A stretch of DNA of 64,000 nucleotides from an uncultured Flavobacteriales bacterium (lineage in GTDB: Bacteria; Bacteroidota; Bacteroidia; Flavobacteriales; Schleiferiaceae), in contig CAJXKC010000002.1 in NCBI GenBank assembly GCA_913055685.1, positions 496,001 through 560,000 of the forward strand, written 5' to 3'. Of this stretch, positions 16,302 to 25,178 are shown piece after piece. The notes under the pieces are model-generated. The model saw only the letters and a list, made by a program, of their open reading frames with translations. It ran no database searches and was not told the origin of the DNA. Each line of letters begins with the position of its first letter. Position 1 is the first letter of the stretch. A program made the translations under genes and the position numbers.

Positions 16302-16547
16302 AGATTATCATTTTCTCTTCCGATCATCAAACAGAAAGCCATGCCAACTTTTATCGTTGGCTTGACTTTCTTATCGGACCTGATTTTGGCAAAATGAACC
16401 CTCGGACCCTGCGCAAAAGCCCGAAAATAGTGGAACATAGTGTATCAAATTGTAATACTAATTCCTGGTATTTCGGTTAAATGCGCAATCGCATATTTTT
16501 TTGTAACAAATTGTACAAAAAAGCAACCCAGTAAAATCGGGTCAAAA

Positions 16548-16569
16548 TGACAGTTCATTTTTGACAGTT
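16548..16569. repeat. Two TGACAGTT direct repeats at the 3' end of the integrase gene
   Basis: TGACAGTT occurs at 16548-16555 and 16562-16569, a 14-bp period, the second copy touching the integrase stop codon. Nearby are a TTGTACAA palindrome (16511-16518) and a weak ACCC/GGGT hairpin (16527-16542). Together with the rest of 16302-16568 there is no gene here. A regulatory role is only a guess. Confidence 0.3.
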
Positions 16570-17711
16570 TATTGGTCATTCTTGTCAGTTTTAAGTCCAA
16601 GATGGATCCTGTTCATGGCCTCTGTTTTCGTTTTATCCATCACCTTGCCGTATATCTGTGTGGTGTGAATATTCTTATGGCCAAGAAGCTTTGACACCGT
16701 ATAGATATCGGTTCCTTCCGCTAGTTGTAAAGTGGCGAAGGTGTGTCGGAAATTGTGAAAAGTGATTTTCTTGGTGATTCCAGACTTTTGAAGCCATCGC
16801 TGGAGTTCACTATAGAACAATTTGAAGTTGTATTCTCCAAAGATCTTATCTTCCGGATTGGTGGGCTCACCCAGTAATAGAATAGCTTCTTCGGACAAAG
16901 GGAGCGTTTCTTCCGCCTTGGTTTTGTTCATGTTAAAGCGAACAAAGTATCCGGTGGCATCAGAGTATTGGATTTTCTCCCAGGTCAGACTCATGATATC
17001 ACCCATTCGCATTCCGGTAAGGGCAGAGAAGAGGCAACTACGTTTCATAACGTCAGAACGAGTTTCGGTATTCGCCAACCTGACAAGCTCTTCCTTAGTA
17101 AGAAACTCTCTGTAAACCTCGGGTTGGGAAATTCCCTTGACCAGATCAAATGGATTCTGTTTTACGTAACCCAACGCGGTGGCCTCCCGAACGCAAGCCC
17201 GCAGTTTATTGTAGTAACTGTAAGCAGAGCTTTCCGATATACGCATCATAGGGGAGTGAATCCTGGTCGCTTTGGTTAGGAGATAATCTTTGTAATCGTT
17301 GATCAATTGTGGCTTCAGATCCCCGAAGGTGCATCGATCATTCACAAACTTGCGGAAGGTCTTATAAGAAGCTGCCCACCCACCTTGGTTACTGGTTTCC
17401 TTACTCTTCTTAAGCATTTGCTGTTCATAGAAGACTAAGAAATCATCGTACTCAGAGGAACGAGACAATCCATAACGACCAGCTATACGGTCCAATTGCC
17501 GTTCTGCGGCAATGGCCCGGGCCATGCTTTCAACCTCTCGGTTGTGTTTGCGTTCTACTTCATCACGTGGCGGGTTATAGAGGTACATTTCCAGGTATTC
17601 GAATCGGGTCGATTTACCGGTCTTAGGTGAAATAATAGGAGGGTAGTAATCCAGGTATAGTGAGATTTTACCATTATTACGTGGTCTTTTTCTAAGCGTA
17701 ACTTTCATCAT
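16569..17711 (-). CDS. int: Tyrosine recombinase/integrase
   Basis: This site-specific recombinase inserts and excises the element. The 380-residue protein has a beta-rich arm-type DNA-binding N-terminus (about 1-60, KISLYLDYYPPI), a SAM-like core-binding domain (about 90-190) and the catalytic domain. Catalytic residues are visible: Arg235 in TGMRMGD, Lys263/265 in NKTK, His319-x-x-Arg322 in HNFRH, His345 in LLGHKN and Tyr354 in TTQIYG. All are present, so it should be active. The start overlaps the upstream gene stop (ATGA at 17708-17711). It lies about 0.6 kb from the att core at the mnmE end, the usual placement. Confidence 0.95.
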   Translation of the reverse strand: MMKVTLRKRPRNNGKISLYLDYYPPIISPKTGKSTRFEYLEMYLYNPPRDEVERKHNREVESMARAIAAERQLDRIAGRYGLSRSSEYDDFLVFYEQQMLKKSKETSNQGGWAASYKTFRKFVNDRCTFGDLKPQLINDYKDYLLTKATRIHSPMMRISESSAYSYYNKLRACVREATALGYVKQNPFDLVKGISQPEVYREFLTKEELVRLANTETRSDVMKRSCLFSALTGMRMGDIMSLTWEKIQYSDATGYFVRFNMNKTKAEETLPLSEEAILLLGEPTNPEDKIFGEYNFKLFYSELQRWLQKSGITKKITFHNFRHTFATLQLAEGTDIYTVSKLLGHKNIHTTQIYGKVMDKTKTEAMNRIHLGLKTDKNDQ

Positions 17712-18088
17712 GACTTAAAGAATTTTTTAAACGACTTCTGAGAAATGATTCGGCGGCCAAGAAGCTTGGCAGACTCAAGCTTACCTTGTTTAATGGCCCT
17801 CTGAACAGTCCACCGGGATACACCCAGGATAATAGCTGCTTCTTCTACGCTGATGTATTCTCGCTTTTGAAGCGTCTTGATTGGTGCAGAAAGTTTCTCC
17901 AGGTTTTCTTTTTGAGCTTCCTGGTTTCGTTCTTGTCGCTTACGCACTTTGTAAGCCTTTGCTGCACATTTCTGAGAGCAGTACTGGGTTGTGGATTTCT
18001 GTGCCTCAAATAGATTTTGGCAAAACATGCAAATCTTTGGAATCGGGTCTTTACTCGCTACCATAACAGATTTTTTGCGCTGGTGCAC
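17708..18088 (-). CDS. Zinc-finger plus HTH protein, candidate excisionase (recombination directionality factor)
   Basis: The N-terminal part holds a treble-clef-like zinc site: Cys20-x2-Cys23 and Cys37-x3-Cys41 (numbered from the GTG at 18088). A basic helix (YKVRKRQERNQ) follows, then an excisionase-type wHTH (REYISVEEAAIILGVSRWTV). It is translationally coupled to the integrase, which suggests an excisionase or an integrase regulator. The ATG at 18064 is an alternative start. Just upstream lie four 10-bp-spaced TGGTGCA-like repeats and several GCGCAACAA motifs, plausible binding sites for it and for Int. Confidence 0.75.
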   Translation of the reverse strand: MHQRKKSVMVASKDPIPKICMFCQNLFEAQKSTTQYCSQKCAAKAYKVRKRQERNQEAQKENLEKLSAPIKTLQKREYISVEEAAIILGVSRWTVQRAIKQGKLESAKLLGRRIISQKSFKKFFKS

Positions 18089-18117
18089 CTTGGTGCAAAA
18101 TGGTGCAGAAAGGTGCC
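18081..18117. repeat. Four tandem TGGTGCA-type repeats with exact 10-bp spacing
   Basis: TGGTGCA begins at 18081, 18091 and 18101, with a fourth variant AGGTGCC at 18111. The 10-bp period places every copy on the same face of the helix, which favours cooperative protein binding. The array overlaps the GTG start region and upstream side of the excisionase candidate. AGGTGCC also occurs once at the other end of the element (2136-2142). Likely Xis- or regulator-binding iterons; not proven. Confidence 0.6.
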
Positions 18118-18161
18118 AGCCGGTTCAACAATTAATTCAACCGCTCAATGAGTGAGGCCAA

Positions 18162-18202
18162 TTTGTTGCGCACCTCCTTGAGCGCAACAAGTGCGCAACA
18201 AA
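18162..18202. repeat. 12-bp perfect inverted repeat with GCGCAACAA motifs (probable integrase arm sites)
   Basis: TTTGTTGCGCAC (18162-18173) and GTGCGCAACAAA (18191-18202) are perfect inverse copies separated by 17 nt. Within the spacer is another direct GCGCAACAA (18182-18190). The same motif occurs twice near the left end of the element: GTGCGCAACAAA at 2116-2127, identical over 14 nt counting AA in front, and GCGCAACAAA at 2160-2169. Motifs repeated at both ends of an integrated element fit arm-type binding sites for integrase. Confidence 0.6.
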
Positions 18203-18314
18203 AAGGGGGCAAAACGCAAAAAGAGCGAAGATTGACAGATGTCAAAATTCGCTCGTAAACTACTGTTAATAAAGGTGTTGAGTTTGTTTTTAGCTATCGT
18301 TGTTTATCGATAGT

Positions 18315-18335
18315 TATCGGGTTTACTTCCCGATA
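18315..18335. promoter_or_regulatory. attR core: 7-bp inverted arms with a 7-bp spacer over the mnmE stop codon
   Basis: TATCGGG (18315-18321), TTTACTT (18322-18328) and CCCGATA (18329-18335) form the arm-spacer-arm layout of a tyrosine recombinase core site. Read on the mnmE strand, the region TTTTGTATCGGGAAGTAA closely matches the 18-bp SGI1 attachment site at the same gene end (recalled as TTCTGTATCGGKAAGTAA). The left arm would be element DNA and the right arm mnmE DNA. Confidence 0.65.
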
Positions 18336-19720
18336 CAAAACTTACCAAAGATATTTCCAAGTATATCCTTATCGACATCTACCTCCCCAATAATACTGCC
18401 TAAGTTTTGCAAGGCCTCTCGAATGTCGAAAGACAATAAATCACCGCTTAAACCCTCATTCAGGCCCTGCTGCACTTTTTCAATATTTACTAAGCTAAGT
18501 TGTAGGGCCTTAAGATGGCGAACATTTGTTACAATACTCTGCTGGGCAGCAAGATCGCCCCAATTGTAAAATGAACTAATGCGCTCATTTAATTGCTCCA
18601 ATCCAAAACCATCCTTGGCATTCATGGATATCGGCTTAAGGTCCTGAATAGATTCGGGGATTGATTCCTTTAAACTACTCACCTTATTAATGATAAGTAT
18701 GAAATTTCGCTCCCCAATTTTGTCCACTATATGGGCTAACTCCTCATTTAAAACTCGGCGCTCTGCCTTGGAGTTAAATCTTTCTGCATCAATGAGGTAA
18801 AGCACTAAATCACTTTGCTCAATTTTCTCAAATGTCTTTTTAATCCCGATGCTTTCAACTAAATCTTCTGTTTCGCGGATACCCGCGGTATCAATAAAAC
18901 GGTAATTAACACCATCAATACTGATCTCATCTTCAATGGCATCTCTAGTAGTACCCGCTATTTCCGTAACAATAGCTTTATCTTCTTTTAGCAGAAGATT
19001 TAGCAAGGTAGACTTACCGGCATTAGGCGCTCCTATTATTGCCACCGGCACACCGCTCTTAATTGCATTACCGGTATCGTAAGAGGAAATCAAACTGCTT
19101 AATACTCCTTCAATCCGTTTAAGCAAATTGTTTAAGGCCGAACGATCCGCAAATTCAACGTCCTCTTCGGCGAAGTCAAGTTCTAATTCGATTAGGGAAA
19201 CAAAGTCAATTAGCTCTTTACGAAGGGCTTTAATCTCTTTAGAAATTCCACCTTTTAAATGTTGTAAAGCAATTTGGTGGCTCGCCTTATTTTCGGAAGC
19301 AATTAAATCAGCCACCGCTTCTGCTTGAGAAAGATCCATTTTGCCATTGATATAGGCTCGCAGGGTATATTCTCCCGGGTCGGCTAATCTTGCCCCATTT
19401 GTGGTCAATAAACGTAGGATTTGCTCTTGGATATAGGTCGAGCCATGACAGGCAATTTCAATCACATCTTCGCCGGTGTATGATTGCGGGCCTTTAAAGA
19501 GGTTTAACATTACCTCATCAACCGTCTGCCCTTTATCATCAATCAGTTTTCCTAAAACACAAGAATAAGGTTCGGCTTTACTTATATCATGCTTTTGGGA
19601 TATCGGTTTAAAGAAGCGATTAACAATCGGAAAGCAATCCTTGCCGCTTACGCGGATTAGGGCAATAGCTCCCATTCCAGCCGCTGTAGATAGGGCGCAT
19701 ATAGTGTCCTCCATTCTCAT
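18323..19720 (-). CDS. mnmE: tRNA uridine-5-carboxymethylaminomethyl modification GTPase MnmE
   Basis: MnmE with MnmG modifies U34 of tRNAs in the cytoplasm. The 465-residue product has the N-terminal tetrahydrofolate-binding domain (DTICALSTAAGMGAIALIRVSG), a helical domain and an inserted GTPase domain: G1 GAPNAGKST, G2 GTTRD, G3 DTAGIRE. It ends in the conserved FCIGK with the essential Cys. The G4 motif reads NKVS, not the usual NKxD. The last codons overlap the recombinase core of the adjacent element but the protein end is intact. The gene lies 9 nt after a giant PAS protein gene. Confidence 0.96.
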   Translation of the reverse strand: MRMEDTICALSTAAGMGAIALIRVSGKDCFPIVNRFFKPISQKHDISKAEPYSCVLGKLIDDKGQTVDEVMLNLFKGPQSYTGEDVIEIACHGSTYIQEQILRLLTTNGARLADPGEYTLRAYINGKMDLSQAEAVADLIASENKASHQIALQHLKGGISKEIKALRKELIDFVSLIELELDFAEEDVEFADRSALNNLLKRIEGVLSSLISSYDTGNAIKSGVPVAIIGAPNAGKSTLLNLLLKEDKAIVTEIAGTTRDAIEDEISIDGVNYRFIDTAGIRETEDLVESIGIKKTFEKIEQSDLVLYLIDAERFNSKAERRVLNEELAHIVDKIGERNFILIINKVSSLKESIPESIQDLKPISMNAKDGFGLEQLNERISSFYNWGDLAAQQSIVTNVRHLKALQLSLVNIEKVQQGLNEGLSGDLLSFDIREALQNLGSIIGEVDVDKDILGNIFGKFCIGK

Positions 19721-19729
19721 GAGGCAAAG

Positions 19730-22700
19730 TTAAAAGGAGTCTTTGTTTTCTTGCTCGAACTCTTTGGTTTTATCTGTAATATCTCGCACTACTTTATCCA
19801 TCTCCTGGGCCGAATCCATTATATGCTTTAAATACAGAGAGGTATCGTCTTTAAGAGTCGCTTGTTCCATATCTATTAAATCCACCAAACCCATGATACG
19901 AGCCAATGGAGCTCTTAAAACGTGAGATTGCAACCAGGCAATTTCCTGTAAGCGTTGGTTTTGTTTTTCAACCGTTCTTAAATAAGTAAGTCTTTCGGTG
20001 GCATCGTAGGAGTAACAAGCTACCCCGGTGATAATTTTCCTCTGATTGTAAATAGGGTAGAGGTGTACACTATAAATAACTTCTTTTCCATCATGCTTCT
20101 CTTCGATAAGCTTTTGCACTTCTTCGCCCTTTAAAGCACTACTGTAAAGCGATTCCCAATTAGTATGATGATCTGGGTGATTAGTGTTAATGAGGGCGCT
20201 ATCACCAGTTTTAATGGGTTTAGCAGCCATTTTAGATAAATATTCTAAGTAATTTTTATTCGCACTTAGAATCTTAAAGTCATTATCAACTGACCAAATG
20301 TGGTCTTCGGTGGTGTTAATTAAAGCTTCAGTATTCTGTTTTAAGCGCTCTAAATCAGATTGCCGCTTTCTTAACTCGGTTATATCTTGGATAAAGATGG
20401 ATAAACCGTTGGATTGAGGGTATATAGATAGGTCAATCCACTTGCCATTATCGTGGTAATAAGTAATGATACCACGAGTTGCGCCATTTTGTAAAGCGTC
20501 GTCTATGCAATCATAAAGACCTTTGTGAGCGTGGAAGGGGAAAACTTGATTAATGCTAAATAAATTGGGGTTTAAGTCTTCACTTAGCTTTAAAATACGA
20601 GCGGCAGCAGGATTTAGATAGGTTATTTTGAGATTTGAGTTCAGACTAATAAAACCCTCATTTACCGAGCTTAAAATGTTCTCCCGTTCATTAAGAGTAT
20701 TGGCTAGTTCTTCTTCATAACTGGCAATTTGTGTGATATCCCAGTTTAAGCCAATTACTCGATGGGCATTGCCTTGTTCATCTCTAATGATTTTTGCTCT
20801 AGTACTAATGTGCTTAATTCCTCTATTGGTGCGAATTCTAAATCGCATGTTTAAGGTAGAGGAACCATTTTTCACGGCCTTTTCAAAGTTTTCGTTGGCT
20901 TTTTCAAAATCATCCTCATGTAGAGCACTTTGCCAATCCTTAAGTTTATTTTCAAATTGATCCTTGGCTATGCCATATATGGCGTACATGTTATCGTCCC
21001 ATAGGAGGACGTTTTTATCAAGGTCAAGATCCCAAATGCCAATTTCATTTTCACCCAAGGCTAATTCAAGTCTTGTACTTAGGTCTTTGTATTCCTCTTG
21101 TTTAATTCGCTCGGAAGAAACATTGCGTTGCAAGGATACGAAGTGACTTACCTTGCCTTGCTCGTCTTTAACGGGAAGAATGTTTAAACTAGCCCAATAG
21201 GGTTCACCACTTTTGGTGTAATTAATTAGTTCGGATTGAATTGACTCTCCGGCGCGTAAAGCTTCAGAAATTCTAGCTTTTTCGCCTCCCTGAGTATCTG
21301 GCCCACGAAGAATTTTCGGGCTTTTTCCAACTAATTCTTCTTCTGTATAGCCAGAAATGTTTTCCATGGCTCGGTTGGCATAGAGGATTATGGGCTGCTC
21401 ACCCGAGAGAATAGAGTTATCTGTAATTAAGATTCCATCGCGAGCATTATCCAATACGTTTTCAAAAAGATGCAAACGTTCTTGCCTTTGTTTCCTTTTT
21501 TCAATGTTTAATCGGATTCCTGTGATTTCTATAGGATTCCCATCTTCGTCGTAACTGGTAACCCGACCTTTATCTTCGAACCAACGATATTGTCCATCAA
21601 AACACTTATATCTGAGCTCCGTTTGATAGACATCCCTTTCTCCGCTTAAATATTCAGAAAATGCTGCTCTCGCATCTTCGAGATCATCAGGATGGATGCG
21701 TTTTAAGGAATCTTCAATCTGTATTTTGCAAATGGGACCTTCTGTCCGCACTAGCTCCGAAAAATGTTGGTCACCATAAATGATACGCGAGTTAAGGTCA
21801 TAGCGCCAAACTCCGGCCATCGCTCCCGCTAACGCCTCGTTTAACACCGCTGAGCTTTCTTTTAGTTGAACCTTAGAGCGAATGGCTTTTAAGGATGAGT
21901 TAACCTGGTTTCCTAAATTGTTGAATAGCTCTTGATCGAAGTCATCAGGTACACCTTTTAAAAAGCTTAAAAAGCAAATGCCTTGAACCTTTTCCTCGAA
22001 AAAGAAGCGATAGATATAGGTCTTACTATTGGGATAGTCTCGTGCTAGTATTTCTAACTTATTTTTATCCAAAAACCCTAAGTCTGAAAAGCCGCTAAGG
22101 TCTAACTCAAGGATATTGCTATCCGATAGACTTAATTTTTGGTTAAGGATGGCATTGACAGGGTAGAGGGTATTAGATTTAAAATCGGGTTTTAAAAGCC
22201 CGGAGTATGGGTTTAGGACTTGCTCTACTTTAAAAAACTCCTCACTTCCTTTTTCCAAACGAGAGCTCGTTAAAAGGTAGAAGTCTCTTCCCAGCCATTG
22301 ACTAAGAAATTTGGAATATAATTTATGAATTTCCTTTTCGCTTTCTGCGCCTATAAACTTAAGGCTAGCTTTAGCTAATCGCTTAAAGAAGATTCGTTGT
22401 CTATTTTCCTTAAGCCTTGCTAAGTGAATGGCGGTAATATCCCTACAAACTCCTTCAACTTTGATGATTTTGTTTTTCTCTTTCTTAGGGAACACGCTAA
22501 TCTCAATAAACTTAGTTTGCTTAGTAGTCCTTAAACGAAGGGTCTGTTTAAAACGCCTAAAAGACTTTAGCGCAGATCTATACTTACGGATAAAGTCTTT
22601 TCGATCTTCAAGGTCAACCTTAGTAATTAAATCGAAGATTGATTCAGGCTTATTTTTAAAGCTTTTGAAGTCAAAAATTTGAGACATACCAAAGGACCAG

Positions 22701-24763
22701 TCAAATTGATTGTTGATGTAATCAAAGTGCCAGTTACCAATTTTAGCTAGACTTTCAGCGGCTACTAAGTTTTTATTGGTAGTATTTAATTGATCTGTTT
22801 TTTGATACAATTCACTGACGTTTTCCCCAAAGACATTCGCCCCAATAATTTGTCCTTGGTCATCATAAGTTGGACTTATTTGAAAACTCATGACCTCCTC
22901 TTTACCTTTTTCTATTAATGAGGGTAATCGATCGATGTACAATTTCGATTTACCTTTAAAAGCTAGGTCATAGCGTCTTTTCCAGATATTGAGATACTTT
23001 TTAGAGAGGCCCTTTAGTTTATTTAAATTGCTACCAATTTGTAGGTCTATATCATAGTATCGCTTAAATTGCTCTTTAAAAACGGCATTCAAACTTATAA
23101 CTTCATAATTGAGGTTTAGGGCCCATATCTCATGTGGTATGCTATTGAGGGTATTGTTAAGATTAGCTTTGCTATGTCTTAAAAGTTTTTCTGTATTCTT
23201 TAATTTTAAATTTTTACTGTGTAAATCGCGATTGTCGAGAATTATTGAAACTAGCTTTTTTTCCTTTGTCGTTTCAACTACTCCCATCTGAATTAATGCT
23301 GGAATAGAGTTTTTATACTTATCGAATAAGTTAATCTGTAAGCTATGCTGTCTCTGGTCTTTCGCTAATTTCTTAAAGGTATCATCACGTTCCCTTTTGG
23401 ATTCCCATAGTCCGATTTCGACGGTAGTCTTTCCTAAAATGTCATCAGTATCATAACCAAATAGCCTGTTAAACTCATTGTTGCAGTTGATGATTCTACC
23501 AGTCTCAAAATCAGTGATTAATATACTACCAGGGCTAGCTTCGTAAAGTGCTTTGTATTCCTCACTCGCATGACTTAGCTCTTCCAGCAGTTTTTTCTCA
23601 TCCTCTATTATTCGGGAAATTAGGATGAAGACAGAATTATGAGAAAGACCGCGGTAATAATTTAAATGGGACTCTACCCAGAAATACTTTTTATCGCTAT
23701 GTTGAATACGATGCTGAAGCTTGATGGCTTGAAAAGAATCTGGCTTGTCTTCCTTGTTTTTAAAAGCAGATCTCAAAGCCTCTCGGTCTTCTTTGTGGAT
23801 TAATTTTAATACTTGACCGCCTTCGAGCTCACCAGACTTGTAGCCGAAGAGATCCCAGGCACTTGGTGATGCAGAAAGGATTTCGAACTGTTCATTGAGG
23901 GTTAGAATTAAATCAGAACTATAATTAAAGGCGATTTTGTTGAGCTCTTTTTCGACTTCTTGCGCCTCAATTTTTTGCACAACATCTGCTAAGTCGTAGC
24001 CAATACATAGAATTTCACAAGGTTTACCATTATGATCATTGACCGCAGTAAACTCCCAATAGGTATGTAAAATTGTTCCTTGTAAATAGCCAGGCTTTTG
24101 CAGCTCAACTGGTTGAGGAACACCTGGCTTGTCTAAAGCTCTCTGCACGGCTTCAAATGCTTTAGGGTGATCTTCCTCAATAATATGGGCTAAGGAGTGT
24201 TTACCAATAAAGTTTAAGCCTTGACCCTTAAGAAAGGCATCCTGAAAACGCTTATTGTAGAAGACATAATTCCCTTCGAGATCGGTACGCACTACATACA
24301 TACTTTTCTCGGACTCTAGTCTGTCTAATTTTGATAGCCTATAGTTTAATGCAGTTTTTAACTGCTCCTTTTCTTGTTTTAACCTGTGCCTTTGTATGCA
24401 AATTTGGATTGTCCTTTCGAAGAACCGACTATTGAGGTCATCCTTTAAAAGATAGTCGTTTGCACCGATTTCTACCGCCTTTAAGACGATTTCATTTCTG
24501 CGGTCACCAGATAATACAAGGATATTTAAATGTGGGTCTATTTCAATAAGTGATCTAACATTACCAACACCCTCTCTATTAGGTAGACCCAAGTCTAAAA
24601 TGATTAAATCATAATCTTTGCGGTGAATGAAGTTTAAACCTTCATCAAAGGTGCTTGCCTGATCTAGCGAAATTGAAATCAATTCAAAGGTTTCAGCATA
24701 CTCCTTTAAGAGTATCTGATCTCCAATATTATCCTCAATATGAAGTACTTTATAAGTCTTCAT
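19730..24763 (-). CDS. Giant receiver-multi-PAS protein with HisKA-like end but no ATPase domain
   Basis: This 1677-residue signalling protein has no membrane segment. An N-terminal receiver domain (1-125, phospho-acceptor Asp57 in LIILDLGLP) is followed by about ten PAS/PAC domains. A GAF-like region lies around 800-970. The C-terminus (about 1605-1677) holds a HisKA-like helix with the H-box core LQSHVLRAPLARIMG. No N, G1 or G2 boxes of a HATPase domain follow; the gene ends about 55 residues after the H-box. It may be a phosphorelay intermediate served by the kinase two genes upstream. It overlaps the upstream receiver gene by 14 nt. Confidence 0.85.
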   Translation of the reverse strand: MKTYKVLHIEDNIGDQILLKEYAETFELISISLDQASTFDEGLNFIHRKDYDLIILDLGLPNREGVGNVRSLIEIDPHLNILVLSGDRRNEIVLKAVEIGANDYLLKDDLNSRFFERTIQICIQRHRLKQEKEQLKTALNYRLSKLDRLESEKSMYVVRTDLEGNYVFYNKRFQDAFLKGQGLNFIGKHSLAHIIEEDHPKAFEAVQRALDKPGVPQPVELQKPGYLQGTILHTYWEFTAVNDHNGKPCEILCIGYDLADVVQKIEAQEVEKELNKIAFNYSSDLILTLNEQFEILSASPSAWDLFGYKSGELEGGQVLKLIHKEDREALRSAFKNKEDKPDSFQAIKLQHRIQHSDKKYFWVESHLNYYRGLSHNSVFILISRIIEDEKKLLEELSHASEEYKALYEASPGSILITDFETGRIINCNNEFNRLFGYDTDDILGKTTVEIGLWESKRERDDTFKKLAKDQRQHSLQINLFDKYKNSIPALIQMGVVETTKEKKLVSIILDNRDLHSKNLKLKNTEKLLRHSKANLNNTLNSIPHEIWALNLNYEVISLNAVFKEQFKRYYDIDLQIGSNLNKLKGLSKKYLNIWKRRYDLAFKGKSKLYIDRLPSLIEKGKEEVMSFQISPTYDDQGQIIGANVFGENVSELYQKTDQLNTTNKNLVAAESLAKIGNWHFDYINNQFDWSFGMSQIFDFKSFKNKPESIFDLITKVDLEDRKDFIRKYRSALKSFRRFKQTLRLRTTKQTKFIEISVFPKKEKNKIIKVEGVCRDITAIHLARLKENRQRIFFKRLAKASLKFIGAESEKEIHKLYSKFLSQWLGRDFYLLTSSRLEKGSEEFFKVEQVLNPYSGLLKPDFKSNTLYPVNAILNQKLSLSDSNILELDLSGFSDLGFLDKNKLEILARDYPNSKTYIYRFFFEEKVQGICFLSFLKGVPDDFDQELFNNLGNQVNSSLKAIRSKVQLKESSAVLNEALAGAMAGVWRYDLNSRIIYGDQHFSELVRTEGPICKIQIEDSLKRIHPDDLEDARAAFSEYLSGERDVYQTELRYKCFDGQYRWFEDKGRVTSYDEDGNPIEITGIRLNIEKRKQRQERLHLFENVLDNARDGILITDNSILSGEQPIILYANRAMENISGYTEEELVGKSPKILRGPDTQGGEKARISEALRAGESIQSELINYTKSGEPYWASLNILPVKDEQGKVSHFVSLQRNVSSERIKQEEYKDLSTRLELALGENEIGIWDLDLDKNVLLWDDNMYAIYGIAKDQFENKLKDWQSALHEDDFEKANENFEKAVKNGSSTLNMRFRIRTNRGIKHISTRAKIIRDEQGNAHRVIGLNWDITQIASYEEELANTLNERENILSSVNEGFISLNSNLKITYLNPAAARILKLSEDLNPNLFSINQVFPFHAHKGLYDCIDDALQNGATRGIITYYHDNGKWIDLSIYPQSNGLSIFIQDITELRKRQSDLERLKQNTEALINTTEDHIWSVDNDFKILSANKNYLEYLSKMAAKPIKTGDSALINTNHPDHHTNWESLYSSALKGEEVQKLIEEKHDGKEVIYSVHLYPIYNQRKIITGVACYSYDATERLTYLRTVEKQNQRLQEIAWLQSHVLRAPLARIMGLVDLIDMEQATLKDDTSLYLKHIMDSAQEMDKVVRDITDKTKEFEQENKDSF

Positions 24764-25175
24764 TGTAATTAGCTAGTGTTACATTGTTGAGCCAGAATCG
24801 ACAGATTTCTTTAATAATCACTTTGAACTCCCCAAAACCACCCGGCTTTACCAGGTAAGCGTTGGCGCCTAATTGATAGGCCTTGTGTACATCTCTTTGT
24901 GCGCTAGAAGTAGAGAAGACTAAACGTGGAATCCTTGAAACGGCCTCATATTTCCCTAGCCGCAATAATAATTCGAAGCCACTAAGTTTAGGTAAATTAA
25001 GGTCTAGTAATATTAGATCAACCGAGGGGTGGTTTTCATGTAAATAATCCCAAGCCAATGCTCCTTCTTGAAAGGATATAAGTTCAATATCCTGATCTAG
25101 TTCATCCAGAGCCGAGCGCGTTAACTCAATGTCACCGGCATTATCTTCAATCATTAATATTTTCTTACTACTCAC
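24750..25175 (-). CDS. Single-domain response regulator (Rcp1/CheY-like)
   Basis: A 141-residue stand-alone receiver. The acidic pocket IEDN (Glu10, Asp11), phospho-acceptor Asp58 in LLDLNLPK, the Ser/Thr of FSTSS and the Lys of LVKPGG are all present. There is no output domain, as in the Rcp1 family paired with PAS or phytochrome kinases. It lies 3 nt after the CheB/CheR kinase and overlaps the receiver-PAS gene, so it is the probable phosphate shuttle between them. Confidence 0.9.
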   Translation of the reverse strand: MSSKKILMIEDNAGDIELTRSALDELDQDIELISFQEGALAWDYLHENHPSVDLILLDLNLPKLSGFELLLRLGKYEAVSRIPRLVFSTSSAQRDVHKAYQLGANAYLVKPGGFGEFKVIIKEICRFWLNNVTLANYNEDL

Positions 25176-25178
25176 TTT

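Larger units (their letters stand above)
2041..18328. mobile_element. Integrative element at the 3' end of mnmE carrying a type I R-M / CD-NTase defence operon
   Basis: The right border is marked by a tyrosine integrase and excisionase candidate reading inward from mnmE, and by a recombinase-core-like inverted repeat overlapping the mnmE stop codon. The 3' end of mnmE (trmE/thdF) is a known integration site, for example of SGI1. Element genes are int, a Zn-finger/HTH protein, an HTH protein, a DUF3987 ATPase and a coiled-coil HTH protein. Cargo is the plus-strand defence operon. No relaxase, mating-pore or capsid gene is visible. The GCGCAACAA motif near both ends supports a left border shortly before 2114. 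The left coordinate is approximate because no att repeat was found. Confidence 0.75.

Noticed and set aside
16253-16438. 61-codon minus-strand frame upstream of the HTH gene
   Set aside because: It overlaps the real HTH gene in another frame, has no recognisable domain and covers the interval expected to hold the promoter.
21290-21330. LOV-type photoreceptor domain in the giant PAS protein (GKSPKILRGPDTQ)
   Set aside because: The stretch resembles the LOV signature but the flavin-binding Cys is absent, so it is an ordinary PAS domain.
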